A stretch of DNA of 62,000 nucleotides. Source: Phoronis australis (Eukaryota; Phoronida; Phoronidae). The DNA lies in contig NMRA01000329.1 in the NCBI GenBank assembly GCA_002633005.1, positions 53,843 to 115,842 of the forward strand, given 5' to 3'. Shown here piece by piece: positions 50,301-56,089 of the stretch. The notes beneath the pieces were generated by a model. The model worked only from the letters and a program-made list of their open reading frames with translations. It did no database searches and was not told where the DNA came from. Each line of letters opens with the position of its first letter. Position 1 is the first letter of the stretch. The position numbers and the translations under genes are program-made.

Positions 50301-52176
50301 CAAAATTAGCAGTCATGAGGGGAAACAGTGTTTTGACCGACTTCCTTGATCCTGCACTCTACTACGCTACAATTTTTAATTTGCAAGGATGCCTCCGGAA
50401 AGCCATATCAAGTCATACAAATAGAGTTAAAAGGATGGCCTGTCTACCAACATGTGCCTCATGAAGACGTTCAGGCGTCGTTGATTGTCTTGATGGACAT
50501 TGTAGAAAGATACCAGCAGAAGATCGGAAACAAAACCGTCGTTGTCACGTGTTTGTAAGTTACAGTACGACTTTAGTATACATTCCCATTTTGCTTTAAG
50601 ACCTGGATAAATTATACAGTCAATAGATTTGGATGTTCTATGGTATTAAACCCCTTAATCAGCTATCGAAAGTATCTCGCTTTGGACCTTTGGCCCTTGG
50701 TTCCTGTATGGCTATTGATCGTCGATACCTTTCTTATCTGTCCCTGTTGACTAACTACAATATTCGGAAAATTTCGTTACCGTCATTCCTAAATCTGAAG
50801 TAAAATGTTTCAGTCGTGGAAACCAATTTCACAGGAAGTAAGACCTTCTGATGCACAAATATATCAATAGAGCAATGTGTACTTAAAAGATAATACATGC
50901 AGTCACATTTTTTCAATAAAAGCTGTCCAACTCCGTCTTGGTCGGCTTCACTTTGCATCCACTTCCCATCTTCGCCTCTACCCTCCGGCCGGTCTCTTCC
51001 ATTGTTATATGACTGAAACATCCCTGGAGCGTCACAAATTTACATCTTCTGTGAAAACAGTCGCCACCAGGGCTTCGCTTAGACGCTGTAATTTATCACA
51101 GCCACGTCTGCACCCAGCTATGTGCCGATAACCTTAATAAAATGCATTGTCACGGAATGCTTTATTAGTTTATGCAATGCCCAAAATTTTTAATAATTGA
51201 TCACACATGTCTAGGTACAATCGAAAAATCGAAATTAACCACACATCTGTTAATTGTGCGATATTTACATCTTACAGAGACGGGTTCACCAAGAGTGGCG
51301 TATTTTGCTCCTTCGAATACCTCGTATCCAAAATTAAAGTCGAGCAAGGGGTCGATGTGTTTCAGAGCGTTCGCCATGTGAGGTATAACAGACCTCAGTT
51401 CATCTGCGATCTGGTATGTATTCATGTGCATCCCAAGTACTACAAATTTTGAAATTCCCCTTTGGGTCGACTATACGTCGAGGAAGCTGTAATGCAATGT
51501 TTGCAGATATTACGGCGCAGCAATAAATGCTATGCAATACATTGTAGGATATAATATATTTAGCAAATGTCTACTGATACTTATGTCCTCTAATTGGCAG
51601 AAGCGCAGTACGAAGTTCAGTTTTGAGATGATTCACTGTTCAGTGTTGCCGGCTGAACGTCAGATTTCGCCAGTTGTGGTATGACCAGTAACAAGCTGTA
51701 GAAATCCATAGCCGAGTAAACAAAGCGAACTGACGATATCGGTACATCAAAGCAGGAAACAGCATGCAAAGCTAATATTAGAGAATCGAAGCACCTATTC
51801 AGTACTTGGTTGTTCAATAAAATGTAGACCGATTCTTTAGGGATAACAGATCATATGGAAATGGGGGGAGCACAGTTGCCATTGGACATTCAGACTCGGG
51901 ATCCATCCACAATTATAACATCAATTGATTTGTATTATCATTTTCACTTTAAGTTCCATTAGTAGATTCACACCTCTGCTGATTACGTGAGATGCCATAC
52001 GACATCATTATCAAACTATCACTGCTGATCTACATGTAGGTATGCATAACATAGAAAAACAAGTCAGGTGCTTAAAATCTGTTTATTTTTTTCCTTTTCA
52101 GGAACAGTATACGTTTTTGTATCATATGGCCAAACGGTTCATGGAAATGTTCGAGACTTATGCCAATTTCCAATAA
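364..52176 (+). CDS. Receptor-type protein tyrosine phosphatase (EGF + FN3 + TM + D1/D2), 31 exons, 5' partial
   Basis: A type I membrane receptor that should remove phosphate from tyrosines of cytoplasmic proteins under control of its ectodomain. I chained 31 exons whose phases match at every junction (about 4,592 coding nt, 1,529 residues) and end at TAA 52174-52176. Order: two 8-Cys EGF modules (exons 1-2); six FN3 domains (exons 3, 4+5, 6, 7, 8+9, 10+11); membrane-proximal RPTP domain with an RTKR motif (exons 12-14); transmembrane helix (exon 15, about residues 850-875); basic stop-transfer (16); juxtamembrane (17); D1 (17-24) with KNRY, WPDHGVP and [11 protein letters not shown]2 (24-31) with degenerate motifs. 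Signal peptide and upstream modules are outside the window. No vertebrate RPTP class I know has this ectodomain, so I give no gene symbol. Family and domain calls are firm; an extra exon hidden in the N gap (intron 16, phase 1 on both sides) cannot be excluded. Confidence 0.92.
496..4763 (+). other. RPTP intron 1
   Basis: AT-rich intron with a (TC)n microsatellite at 2247-2303. Just after it come short C/G homopolymer-rich stretches (about 2345-2490 and 2795-2825). No protein-like exon was found; the open frames here lack family motifs. Confidence 0.75.
2247..2303. repeat. (TC)n microsatellite
   Basis: About 28 perfect TC units in RPTP intron 1. It also creates a spurious Leu-Ser open frame. 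Confidence 0.98.
4764..4892 (+). CDS. RPTP exon 2: 8-cysteine EGF module
   Basis: Acceptor TTTCCAG, donor GTAAGC at 4893; 129 nt, phase 1-1. It starts with [11 protein letters not shown] and has eight cysteines in the same spacing style as exon 1, so the two are tandem copies of one module type. Other frames across this exon are also open but are not protein-like. Confidence 0.87.
4893..9136 (+). other. RPTP intron 2
   Basis: The first 730 bp hold the foldback repeat listed separately. The rest (about 5630-9136) is AT-rich sequence in which I see no exon, RNA gene or recognisable transposon protein. Confidence 0.7.
4984..5625. repeat. Foldback/inverted repeat with extra copies (CTACGCGTTGAAATG family)
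   Basis: Arm 5211-5294 and arm 5543-5625 are close reverse complements, sharing TTCTACGCGTTGAAATG-like and CTACGCGTACTTTTGCTTAA-like blocks. Another direct-orientation copy lies at 4984-5048 and an inverted one at about 5340-5427. No coding capacity. It looks like a foldback or MITE-type non-autonomous element; superfamily unknown. Confidence 0.8.
9137..9427 (+). CDS. RPTP exon 3: fibronectin type III domain 1
   Basis: Acceptor ATGCAG, donor GTAAGA at 9428; 291 nt, phase 1-1, one whole FN3 domain. FN3 landmarks: a Trp in ATFYWERL (strand B), TTYIVEYRS (strand C), [17 protein letters not shown] (the E-F turn and the F-strand tyrosine position, here His/Val). It joins exon 2 as GAT. Confidence 0.88.
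9428..15934 (+). other. RPTP intron 3 (longest)
   Basis: A 6.5-kb intron. Apart from the LINE-like remnant at 13468-13757, I see no supported feature. The 141-codon open frame at 10354-10779 shows no motif and is probably chance. Confidence 0.65.
13468..13757 (-). mobile_element. Decayed non-LTR retrotransposon fragment (RNase H-like)
   Basis: On the minus strand, 13757 downward reads [20 protein letters not shown], very close to the 'GH.GI.GNE.AD.LA..GA' signature at the end of RNase H domains in LINE-type elements. After a frame change, the open frame 13674-13468 reads on with a basic segment ([10 protein letters not shown]). Stops and shifts show it is dead. Confidence 0.5.
15935..15999 (+). 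CDS. RPTP exon 4: FN3 domain 2, first part
   Basis: A short 65-nt exon (phase 1 to 0) between TTCACAG and donor GTAAGC at 16000. It codes for the N-terminal strands of FN3 domain 2 ([20 protein letters not shown]). It is supported by phase match on both sides and by completing the domain carried on exon 5. Confidence 0.75.
16209..16449 (+). CDS. RPTP exon 5: FN3 domain 2, remainder
   Basis: Acceptor TTATAG, donor GTACGC at 16450; 241 nt, phase 0 to 1. Landmarks are SVQWKCSK (strand B Trp), [11 protein letters not shown] (strand C), and RQVRVKAAN (strand F and following). Extra cysteines in WKCSK and STSCTQ could pair within the domain. Confidence 0.83.
16450..18535 (+). other. RPTP intron 5
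   Basis: A 2.1-kb AT-rich intron. No exon, repeat or RNA gene is recognised in it. Confidence 0.65.
18536..18841 (+). CDS. RPTP exon 6: FN3 domain 3
   Basis: Acceptor TTTCACAG, donor GTATTT at 18842; 306 nt, phase 1-1, a whole FN3 domain. Landmarks are [10 protein letters not shown] (strand A), [20 protein letters not shown] (strands B and C), and [16 protein letters not shown] (E-F turn and F strand with Tyr). Confidence 0.88.
20171..20690. repeat. Clustered direct and inverted 20-40 bp repeats
   Basis: A block like GACACAAATGGCCAATAAAC occurs at about 20188-20210 and, diverged, at about 20268-20292. Reverse-complement copies lie at about 20417-20440 and 20658-20685. Arms 20171-20213 and 20645-20690 form the best inverted pair, about 430 bp apart. 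Probably remains of a foldback element. Confidence 0.55.
21640..22450. repeat. Diverged tandem-repeat field (about 110-170 bp period)
   Basis: The block TGGTACCTCGAATAT, with variants, recurs near 21726, 21861, 21974, 22122, 22291 and 22428. Between copies come a 'TAGCTCA..TTT' block, a 'TTTCTGGCGGA' block, 'GCAATTTGTCTGTCATGG' and 'GGTGATCAGTAAC', in constant order. It is an old satellite-like array in intron 6 without coding potential. Confidence 0.75.
22532..22695. mobile_element. MITE-like element with GGGGCGGATCC termini
   Basis: It begins AGGGGCGGATCCAGCA and ends with an imperfect inverted match (CTACTGGATTCTAAGTGCCCCT). A related copy lies at 48565-48695, sharing CGTCAGACATTCGCA-like and 'TGCCAAATGG' blocks. 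The termini recall hAT-type non-autonomous elements; no target duplication was established. Confidence 0.55.
23119..23421 (+). CDS. RPTP exon 7: FN3 domain 4
   Basis: Acceptor ATTGCAG, donor GTAAGG at 23422; 303 nt, phase 1-1. Landmarks are [28 protein letters not shown] (B-C with the common 'P..NG.I..Y' pattern) and [15 protein letters not shown] (E-F). N-S-T and N-Y-S are possible N-glycosylation sequons. Confidence 0.9.
23726..23928 (+). CDS. RPTP exon 8: FN3 domain 5, first part (GC donor)
   Basis: Acceptor TTTTCAG; 203 nt, phase 1 to 0. Landmarks are [20 protein letters not shown] and [11 protein letters not shown]. The exon is read as ending AAG|GCAGGT, a GC donor, because joining CIK directly to VRAIS of exon 9 restores an uninterrupted F strand (YCIKVRAIS). 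A GT at 23941 would add four in-frame residues inside that strand and has a poor consensus. Confidence 0.8.
24084..24171 (+). CDS. RPTP exon 9: FN3 domain 5, end
   Basis: Acceptor TCGTGCAG, donor GTAAAG at 24172; 88 nt, phase 0 to 1. It codes for [19 protein letters not shown] and the G strand. The W-S near the G strand resembles the usual 'G.WS' of FN3 domains. Confidence 0.85.
25165..25222 (+). pseudogene. Gag zinc-knuckle relic
   Basis: One frame reads [14 protein letters not shown], which lines up with a CCHC knuckle of the type C..C....H....C where only the second Cys remains. Degenerate; called only because of its position ahead of the protease relic. Confidence 0.4.
25648..25900 (+). 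pseudogene. Retroelement aspartic-protease relic
   Basis: The frame at about 25654-25735 reads [20 protein letters not shown], matching 'ING..V.AL.DTGA..S.IS' with the catalytic D-T-G-A changed to D-F-G-A. A second frame ends NINYPFLLG, like the 'LLG' flap end of such proteases. Frame broken and motif altered, so inactive. Confidence 0.55.
26305..26329. repeat. (AAACT)n microsatellite
   Basis: About five units of AAACT/ACTAA inside the retroelement remnant. Confidence 0.85.
26482..26697 (+). pseudogene. Gypsy reverse-transcriptase N-terminal relic
   Basis: [20 protein letters not shown] followed by [20 protein letters not shown] matches the N-terminal fingers of Ty3/gypsy reverse transcriptase ('L..GVI..S.S..A.PV..V.KKDG..R.C.DYRKLN'). 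The frame stops just after the DYRK block and the catalytic YxDD region is deleted. Confidence 0.8.
26720..27011 (+). pseudogene. Gypsy integrase C-terminal relic
   Basis: [20 protein letters not shown] followed by a 'V.HHD..K' block and ELPDWLKRA matches the tail of Ty3/gypsy integrases. It follows the reverse-transcriptase relic with no integrase core between, which shows a large internal deletion. Confidence 0.7.
28566..28669 (+). CDS. RPTP exon 10: FN3 domain 6, first part
   Basis: Acceptor CTGTTCAG, donor GTAACC at 28670; 104 nt, phase 1 to 0. It codes for [16 protein letters not shown] followed by [19 protein letters not shown], the typical start of an FN3 domain with P-G-P-P linker, strand B Trp and 'P..NG.I..Y'. 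It lies directly downstream of the retrotransposon-filled intron 9. Confidence 0.88.
29027..29234 (+). CDS. RPTP exon 11: FN3 domain 6, remainder
   Basis: Acceptor TTTTCAG, donor GTAATG at 29235; 208 nt, phase 0 to 1. Landmarks are [20 protein letters not shown] (E-F turn, F-strand Tyr, and the G-x-G of the F-G loop), which is classic FN3. Confidence 0.87.
29842..29944 (+). CDS. RPTP exon 12: membrane-proximal domain, first part
   Basis: Acceptor AATCCAG, donor GTACTT at 29945; 103 nt, phase 1 to 2. The sequence ELEDASGI then [16 protein letters not shown] resembles the start of the membrane-proximal FN3-like domain of RPTPs. The family call rests mainly on continuity with exon 13. Confidence 0.75.
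30804..31074 (+). CDS. RPTP exon 13: membrane-proximal RPTP domain with RTKR site
   Basis: Acceptor CATTCTAG, donor GTAACG at 31075; 271 nt, phase 2 to 0. It starts SHYTIIVEK, a common RPTP pattern. R-T-K-R at 30841-30852 fits the proprotein-convertase consensus. Downstream, [20 protein letters not shown] matches the 'GD...GGY.N.PL..G..Y' block seen before the membrane in many RPTPs. Confidence 0.88.
31323..31386 (+). CDS. RPTP exon 14: membrane-proximal stem
   Basis: Acceptor TTACCTCAG, donor GTAATT at 31387; 64 nt, phase 0 to 1. It codes for a short stem ([14 protein letters not shown]) that includes an N-K-T sequon. Support is from splice sites and phase on both sides. Confidence 0.72.
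32432..32558 (+). CDS. RPTP exon 15: transmembrane helix
   Basis: Acceptor TTTTACAG, donor GTACAA at 32559; 127 nt, phase 1 to 2. A charged stem ([14 protein letters not shown]) precedes about 22 apolar residues (VYIGGSSGG then [14 protein letters not shown]). This is the only membrane-spanning stretch in the predicted protein and divides the ectodomain from the phosphatase domains. Confidence 0.88.
33561..33607 (+). CDS. RPTP exon 16: basic stop-transfer segment
   Basis: Acceptor CATAATTAG, donor GTAAGT at 33608; 47 nt, phase 2 to 1. It codes for [16 protein letters not shown], the positively charged anchor on the cytoplasmic side of the helix. Being short, it is recognised by its charge and its phase match to exons 15 and 17. 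Confidence 0.78.
34159..34218. repeat. CAG/CAA-rich tract
   Basis: Imperfect CAG then CAA triplets (about 60 bp) in intron 16, not in any coding frame of the gene. Confidence 0.75.
34748..36634. mobile_element. Element with terminal inverted repeats (about 1.9 kb, contains N gap)
   Basis: The left end (34748-34813, CAGCCTCGTCTCCAAG...AGATGGCGCT) and the right end (about 36570-36634) are reverse complements over roughly 65 bp, including 'TTTTAGCCATTTGAGG'. A second, inner inverted pair is present: 'TAGACCATATTCACGCC...AACGAGGCTCGC' at about 34815-34865 against about 35995-36070. A 195-codon open frame (35989-36576) has no transposase motif. Probably a non-autonomous DNA transposon, perhaps with nested insertions; 470 bp are unknown. 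Confidence 0.7.
35049..35518. other. Assembly gap (470 N)
   Basis: All N. It falls inside the inverted-repeat element in intron 16. True length and content are unknown; any translation across it is meaningless. Confidence 0.99.
36976..37205 (+). CDS. RPTP exon 17: juxtamembrane segment and start of D1
   Basis: Acceptor GTTGCAG, donor GTAAAT at 37206; 230 nt, phase 1 to 0. An acidic stretch ([15 protein letters not shown]) and a serine/tyrosine-rich stretch ([16 protein letters not shown]) lead into [11 protein letters not shown], the usual lead-in to an RPTP D1. The tyrosines are possible phosphorylation sites. The N gap lies in the intron before it. Confidence 0.87.
37710..37797 (+). CDS. 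RPTP exon 18: D1 with KNRY loop
   Basis: Acceptor AATTCAG, donor GTAAGT at 37798; 88 nt, phase 0 to 1. It codes for [11 protein letters not shown], the substrate-recognition loop whose tyrosine stacks on phosphotyrosine in PTPs. The start of this loop is intact in D1. Confidence 0.93.
38106..38219 (+). CDS. RPTP exon 19: D1, YDQNRV to YINASY
   Basis: Acceptor TTTCCAG, donor GTACCA at 38220; 114 nt, phase 1 to 1. It codes for YDQNRVVL, then [15 protein letters not shown] and AFIAAQG, conserved PTP motifs. The first codon is split with exon 18 (T + AC). Confidence 0.94.
38821..38918 (+). CDS. RPTP exon 20: D1, DFWRMIWE
   Basis: Acceptor TTTGCAG, donor GTAGAC at 38919; 98 nt, phase 1 to 0. It codes for [16 protein letters not shown] and [12 protein letters not shown], two of the most conserved PTP core motifs. 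Confidence 0.94.
39238..39366 (+). CDS. RPTP exon 21: D1, KCHKYWPE
   Basis: Acceptor TATTCAG, donor GTGAGT at 39367; 129 nt, phase 0-0. It codes for [20 protein letters not shown] and TIRKMKIVN, the central strands of the PTP fold. Confidence 0.93.
39765..39910 (+). CDS. RPTP exon 22: D1, WPDHGVP and catalytic His-Cys
   Basis: Acceptor CTTCCAG, donor GTACAA at 39911; 146 nt, phase 0 to 2. It carries [16 protein letters not shown], with the general-acid Asp in the WPD loop, and ends at AVIHC, which includes the catalytic cysteine. The intron interrupts the P-loop just after that cysteine. Confidence 0.95.
40955..41700. repeat. Diverged tandem duplication, about 375-bp unit
   Basis: Copy 1 (about 40955-41329) and copy 2 (about 41330-41700) share blocks in the same order: 'GGTTT.TGATTTACATGTTT', 'CTATCT.AAATAA', 'ATTGATGAA.TT.GGACA', 'CACAATTCAAATG.CAATA', 'GGTACAAGA / GGAACAAGA'. 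No coding capacity. Confidence 0.75.
42273..42273. other. Single ambiguous base
   Basis: One N immediately after a G-rich run (about 42255-42270), likely a base-calling problem at the homopolymer. Confidence 0.95.
42657..43075. mobile_element. Foldback/MITE element with about 120-bp inverted arms
   Basis: Arm 42657-42782 and arm about 42945-43075 are reverse complements at high identity. Shared blocks include ACCGTACCTTGATGTA, 'CTTAGTTCACCAC', 'GCACCCTCTGTCGT' and 'AGAATAAAACAAT'. The loop is about 165 bp and has no protein. It ends about 45 bp upstream of the exon 23 acceptor. Confidence 0.8.
43119..43254 (+). CDS. RPTP exon 23: D1 P-loop (SAGIGRTG)
   Basis: Acceptor TTTTAAAG, donor GTAAGT at 43255; 136 nt, phase 2 to 0. 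Joined to exon 22 it makes [10 protein letters not shown], a complete active P-loop with the phosphate-binding Arg. It continues through [15 protein letters not shown], part of the Q-loop. All D1 catalytic elements are intact, so D1 is predicted active. Confidence 0.95.
43255..45148 (+). other. RPTP intron 23
   Basis: A 1.9-kb intron. No exon, repeat family or RNA gene is recognised in it. Confidence 0.65.
45149..45295 (+). CDS. RPTP exon 24: end of D1 and D1-D2 linker
   Basis: Acceptor ATTGTAG, donor GTAAGT at 45296; 147 nt, phase 0-0. [19 protein letters not shown] is the standard D1 C-terminal helix. It is followed by the linker [17 protein letters not shown] leading to D2. Confidence 0.92.
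45445..45544 (+). CDS. RPTP exon 25: start of D2
   Basis: Acceptor TTTCTAG, donor GTATGT at 45545; 100 nt, phase 0 to 1. It codes for [18 protein letters not shown], then [13 protein letters not shown]. The D2 counterpart of KNRY reads K-N-R-R, so the substrate-stacking tyrosine is replaced. Confidence 0.85.
45921..45997 (+). CDS. RPTP exon 26: D2, DYINAVFV
   Basis: Acceptor TTTACTAG, donor GTAAGT at 45998; 77 nt, phase 1 to 0. It codes for [20 protein letters not shown] and NAVFVN, matching the D2 'RP.L......DYINA.F' pattern. Confidence 0.88.
46579..46713 (+). CDS. RPTP exon 27: D2, DFWRMMFD
   Basis: Acceptor TTTTACAG, donor GTAAGT at 46714; 135 nt, phase 0-0. It codes for [20 protein letters not shown] and [20 protein letters not shown], the D2 match to D1 exons 19/20. 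Two other open frames over this stretch are shadows. Confidence 0.92.
46714..48387 (+). other. RPTP intron 27
   Basis: A 1.7-kb intron with nothing I can name beyond scattered TACATGTA octamers. Confidence 0.65.
48388..48519 (+). CDS. RPTP exon 28: D2, RYWPENG
   Basis: Acceptor ATTCCAG, donor GTAAGG at 48520; 132 nt, phase 0-0. It codes for [20 protein letters not shown], matching D1 exon 21 in position and phase. Confidence 0.9.
48520..50387 (+). other. RPTP intron 28
   Basis: A 1.9-kb intron with the MITE-like copy at 48565-48695. The open frames around 49430-50120 on both strands have no recognisable domain. Confidence 0.65.
48565..48695. mobile_element. Second copy of the GGGC-ATCC MITE-like element
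   Basis: It starts GGGCGTATCCAGGATTCTGA and shares GTCAGACATTCGCA, 'TGCCAAATGG', 'GCCCCTTG' and 'TCTGCCACT' blocks, in the same order, with 22532-22695. The copies are strongly diverged, so the insertions are old or the family is heterogeneous. Confidence 0.55.
50388..50554 (+). CDS. RPTP exon 29: D2 pseudo-WPD loop and pseudo-active site
   Basis: Acceptor TTGCAAG, donor GTAAGT at 50555; 167 nt, phase 0 to 2. It codes for [20 protein letters not shown], where D1 has WPDHGVP: the general-acid Asp is Val. It ends VVVTC, where D1 has VIHC: the P-loop His is Thr. Reading straight through the donor would give TAA after one more Leu, so splicing is needed. Confidence 0.9.
51278..51413 (+). CDS. 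RPTP exon 30: D2 degenerate P-loop
   Basis: Acceptor CTTACAG, donor GTATGT at 51414; 136 nt, phase 2 to 0, the same length and phases as D1 exon 23. Joined to exon 29 it makes TCLDGFTKSG in place of [10 protein letters not shown]: the phosphate-binding Arg is Lys. It goes on to [16 protein letters not shown], the D2 counterpart of the Q-loop lead-in. Confidence 0.9.
52102..52176 (+). CDS. RPTP exon 31: last D2 helix and stop
   Basis: Acceptor CTTTTCAG, 75 nt ending in [23 protein letters not shown] is the usual final RPTP D2 helix ('QY.F.Y......'). I see no clear AATAAA in about the first 900 nt downstream, so the 3' UTR end is not assigned. Confidence 0.9.
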   Translation, partial: EQYTFLYHMAKRFMEMFETYANFQ

Positions 52177-55100
52177 TTTCTGAGTGCGATGGTGTGTTGC
52201 GACCAGCATGCAGATGTGTATAAGCTTACACGTGTACAAGGAGAGGCGGCATTTGTATTTGACTATGAAGGTCATCTCTTCAACAGAATTGCAAAGGAAA
52301 GTGATGCTCTGCATGCACTGCTGATATATATCGAAATCATTAGAACGTGTGTATTTTAGCGATACTTTTTCATTTATTCATAGATTATGGACAACAGATT
52401 TGCAACTCTGAAATTTGCTTGAGTACAATCCTAGAGGAGGCGCCGCTCTTTTAAATTGGCCCATTTCATTTTTCGGTTAGTGTATTGTGACGGGAAATTT
52501 TCGCATCTATTTTACTGTCCATTACCACGAAAAGAATAATTTCGGCATTGAAGCGCTGTTCAAAGTCTTTCAATAATAGAATTGTTGGTATCGTGAGTAC
52601 TTTTGGAACCTGACCACAAAACAGCCGACTATGATTAGCAGACGACCTACTTGCCGGAAACTAATTGTGACGGGTGTTGCTAACGAATAATGACGTCACG
52701 GCTTACATGTATGCCTAAGATCACAGGTTTCGTCCATTGAAAATATACGGAGTTGGCTGTCCATGCACTATAGTCTATGATTTAATCAAGTGATGTTGAA
52801 AGCTACACTCGACATACAGGTTATTACCACACTAGCTTCTTCGGAACCGAGCTTTCTCAGAGTCCTCTCATACACTAGGGAAAGACACAAGCTCTTGTAC
52901 AGACATTCGTTGTTACTCCTGCGGGATATTCTTTACGAAAACTAGGAATACACAAACACATAAACACATAATGCGCATTCAATACCGTATCTTAGACCGG
53001 AGGATCCATCATCGTCAAATGAAAGAAATCTAAAACAACTGGCGCTGGAACGGCGTGAACACTACAACTAGCAGAGACCTCCTTTGGATATTTCAAATAA
53101 CAAAAACGATTAAGTATACATGTGCAATTTGAGGATACGTTCGTGTCCCGTTTCTTGGCGGTTTAGACTCGAGCTCTCAAGCAGGACCACGTCAATCTTA
53201 ACATATCTAATAGAAATGTGCCCAACAAGCTGTTACAACTTGTATCTATACAAGAGCGTGTGTCTATTTGAGTGTGTGAGAGCCTGAGAAAGCTGGAATC
53301 TGCAGACCAAATGTAGTGTAACACAACTTGTTTATTCTTTTTCTGGATATATTAACAAGTTCACCCAACATACAGTACCGTAATCAAACTACATATTATA
53401 TGTAGTGTTTCAAAATGCATGAGCTTGAAATTAAGATATAGTTTCAATATTCCGTTATATCGATACCGTCGTATTTATATTATGCACTTAGAAACACTTA
53501 GCCCGAGCAATCAATGCCATGAGTTGCATTACGCTATCAAAATTTTGCACCGCTGTTCTCACATCTTATTATTTTTTTAGGATAAGGTTAAGCAAAAAGG
53601 CAAAATCGGTTCTAGTCTTTACTCCGACTCGAAACCTGCGCTTACCGACCAAAAGAAAAGTGCGACGTCCCTATCAATTTCAGCTAAGGTTTCGTTTTTT
53701 GAAAAGCTGTAATGAGGCATTAGTAAACAAGGCAAGGTTTGGAATGCCCTGATTAGCCAAGCGATGATTAAAAAACATACAAAAAACAAAACCCTGAACC
53801 CCTTAGCTCATCCCAGGTGGATTTCCAAAGACGAATAACTAAAAATATGCATCAGTACAGATTCTATATTCAAAAAAGAGACCAGAACCAGTTATGCTTT
53901 TCGACCGGTAGTTATACTGTATTTTAATTTTGGTTAGATCCTAATGTTGTCACGTGAGTTTGAAGCGTTTATGTCATTGAACATGATTACCAGCCACGGC
54001 AGGAAAGAGGCATGTGATAAAGGTGGCCACTTATGAGAGTAGACAATCCTCCTTCACTGACCAAATGGTTATTCTTAAGGTTCTCACAATAGTTTGGCTC
54101 GTTCTCAAACGAGATGTAGACCTGAATCTATTTGGCGACCTTCACGTCGCCAACGCGACCTGGGAATTTGTTTGTCGACCTGGTAAAAATCCCAAGTCAC
54201 CACGCACCCAACCGAGCACACATCCACTACCGGAAGTAAACAGACGGAAGTCGGAATCCTTGTGCAAAAATCGGAAGACCCCTTCATAATTTATGCACGG
54301 GAGCGAGCGTCAAATGCCTGTCTCAACCTTAGGACATGGGCAACGCAGCACTGAAATAAGGGGGGGGGGGGTATAGCCCCATCCCCCTATGGTGTGCACA
54401 CCATGTAGGAGCTGATCTTGCTTAGGATGTTGCGCTGACCAAGCGATTACTGGTGGCTCGGCGGACATTTGTTGGGTTAACCTTCTCTTCATTTCATGTA
54501 TCTCCTTTTAATTATTTCATTTGCGGCTATTATAATGACCAGGGCTTTCGCAACCCATCATCTGGGATTTGATTATTTTGGTGACATTCGAATATTGCCA
54601 GGTCGCGTTGGCGAGTTGACGTTATGCTGACCGTCGAGCCCTGATTGTGAAAACAATTCTTTCTTACAAATACATTTCTTTAATCGTCAACCGTATATGC
54701 TCCCAGACAGATTTGATACTTCACACTTAGAAAGATTGTTTCACACGTCCTCCATTGAGGCCGAAATTACTCTCAACCGTTTACGTTAAAAAACCCGGCA
54801 GGATTAGGGTTTGCTTGCTCCCGAAGTATCTGCTTTGTTTTTTTTATTTTTTACCTTTTTAGTGTATTTTCTTTCATTAACTGATACAATTGTTCTTTTC
54901 ACGCTCTGCCATTTTGTTTAATTGTCTCTGAGATTGTCGTGACATTTTTGCTCCTTATCAGCATCGACGTGTCCAGAAGTATGTGTATTTCGCAGTGGTT
55001 GAGCAGTGACCCAGGGTGGATTTTGCAACGAAAAGCGGGGGCAGTAAATAGGAAGCCAGAACCCCATGTGTCCACTGTGGATACGCCAGCGCTTTGCCTT

Positions 55101-56089
55101 GTGTCTTGTTTAGCTCGTGTTTTATTTCAATTTGCATTTTCAAAATGAATTACCTATCTGTAACACTATGGTGTATTTCATGCATTACTGCGTAAATATT
55201 GAATTATAGAAAATGGTTAGAACATTAACATCAAAACTGAAATTTTAATCAAACTCTATGTAACTAAGAGTAAAACGGGACATGTTGCTGTGAGGTTATC
55301 AACATATTTTGAATAATTGTCTACAAATTAAGATATACATGTACGTAAGGCCCTACTTAATAGACTGGCATTTTTATTGTGATTCTTGTCTCAGCATAGT
55401 GATGGAAGGTGTCATGACATTCTATACTTAAGCATGTAATTAACACAATCCGTTGATAGAAACCTCCGCATGCCTTGGCATAGTTTCGCCACCAGGTAGA
55501 CAAAACGTAAATCTGCAATGTAATACACATATTCTTTAATTCTCCAATATGATTTAGACTACAATAACTTTTGTTCCTTTCCATATAACTTCGACGCTTC
55601 GATGCAGTAAGACAGCAACACATCCTAATAACTCTCGTGACATCGAAGTTAACTGTCAAATCCCACCAAAGAGTCGACTCGGCTTTTAAACCTGCATATT
55701 CAAGCTTTTACAAACGTAAACCAACACTACCCAAAACATCGTCGCATCGACGTTGGCGTAAATTTAAGAGTTCAAACAATTGATTTTCAAAACTTCAAGA
55801 ATAACATATTTTAATATTTTACGGACGTTTAATGAGTGAAAGGTTTACACAAATTAGAATTCATAGAAATAATAAGTACCCTTTCAATTCTTCGTATGGT
55901 TTTCAATATGGAAATTAATTGATTAGAATTACAGGTATATAGACCGCCTCAAACATACGTGAAAAGCCTTTTGGAATTTTGCCTTGGTTTTTACCAGACT
56001 TTCAATGAAGGAATCGAAACTTTGTGAAGCTGATATCCTGTGTTTTGCCTGAAGTAATTTGGGGTGCATGGAAGACACGACGTGTCACT
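52177..56089. other. Intergenic region between convergent genes
   Basis: It should contain the 3' UTRs of both genes. There is a G homopolymer at about 54360-54370. The open frames at 53519-53752 and 54014-54289 have no recognisable domain. I see no tRNA, rRNA or transposon protein here. Confidence 0.6.

Noticed and set aside
55357-55512. Alternative lipase terminal exon on the minus strand, with good acceptor ATTGCAG and 51 residues before the stop
   Set aside because: Phase is compatible, but the sequence does not resemble the PLAT end as well as 56090-56197 does. An AATAAA overlaps its last codons. Kept only as an alternative.
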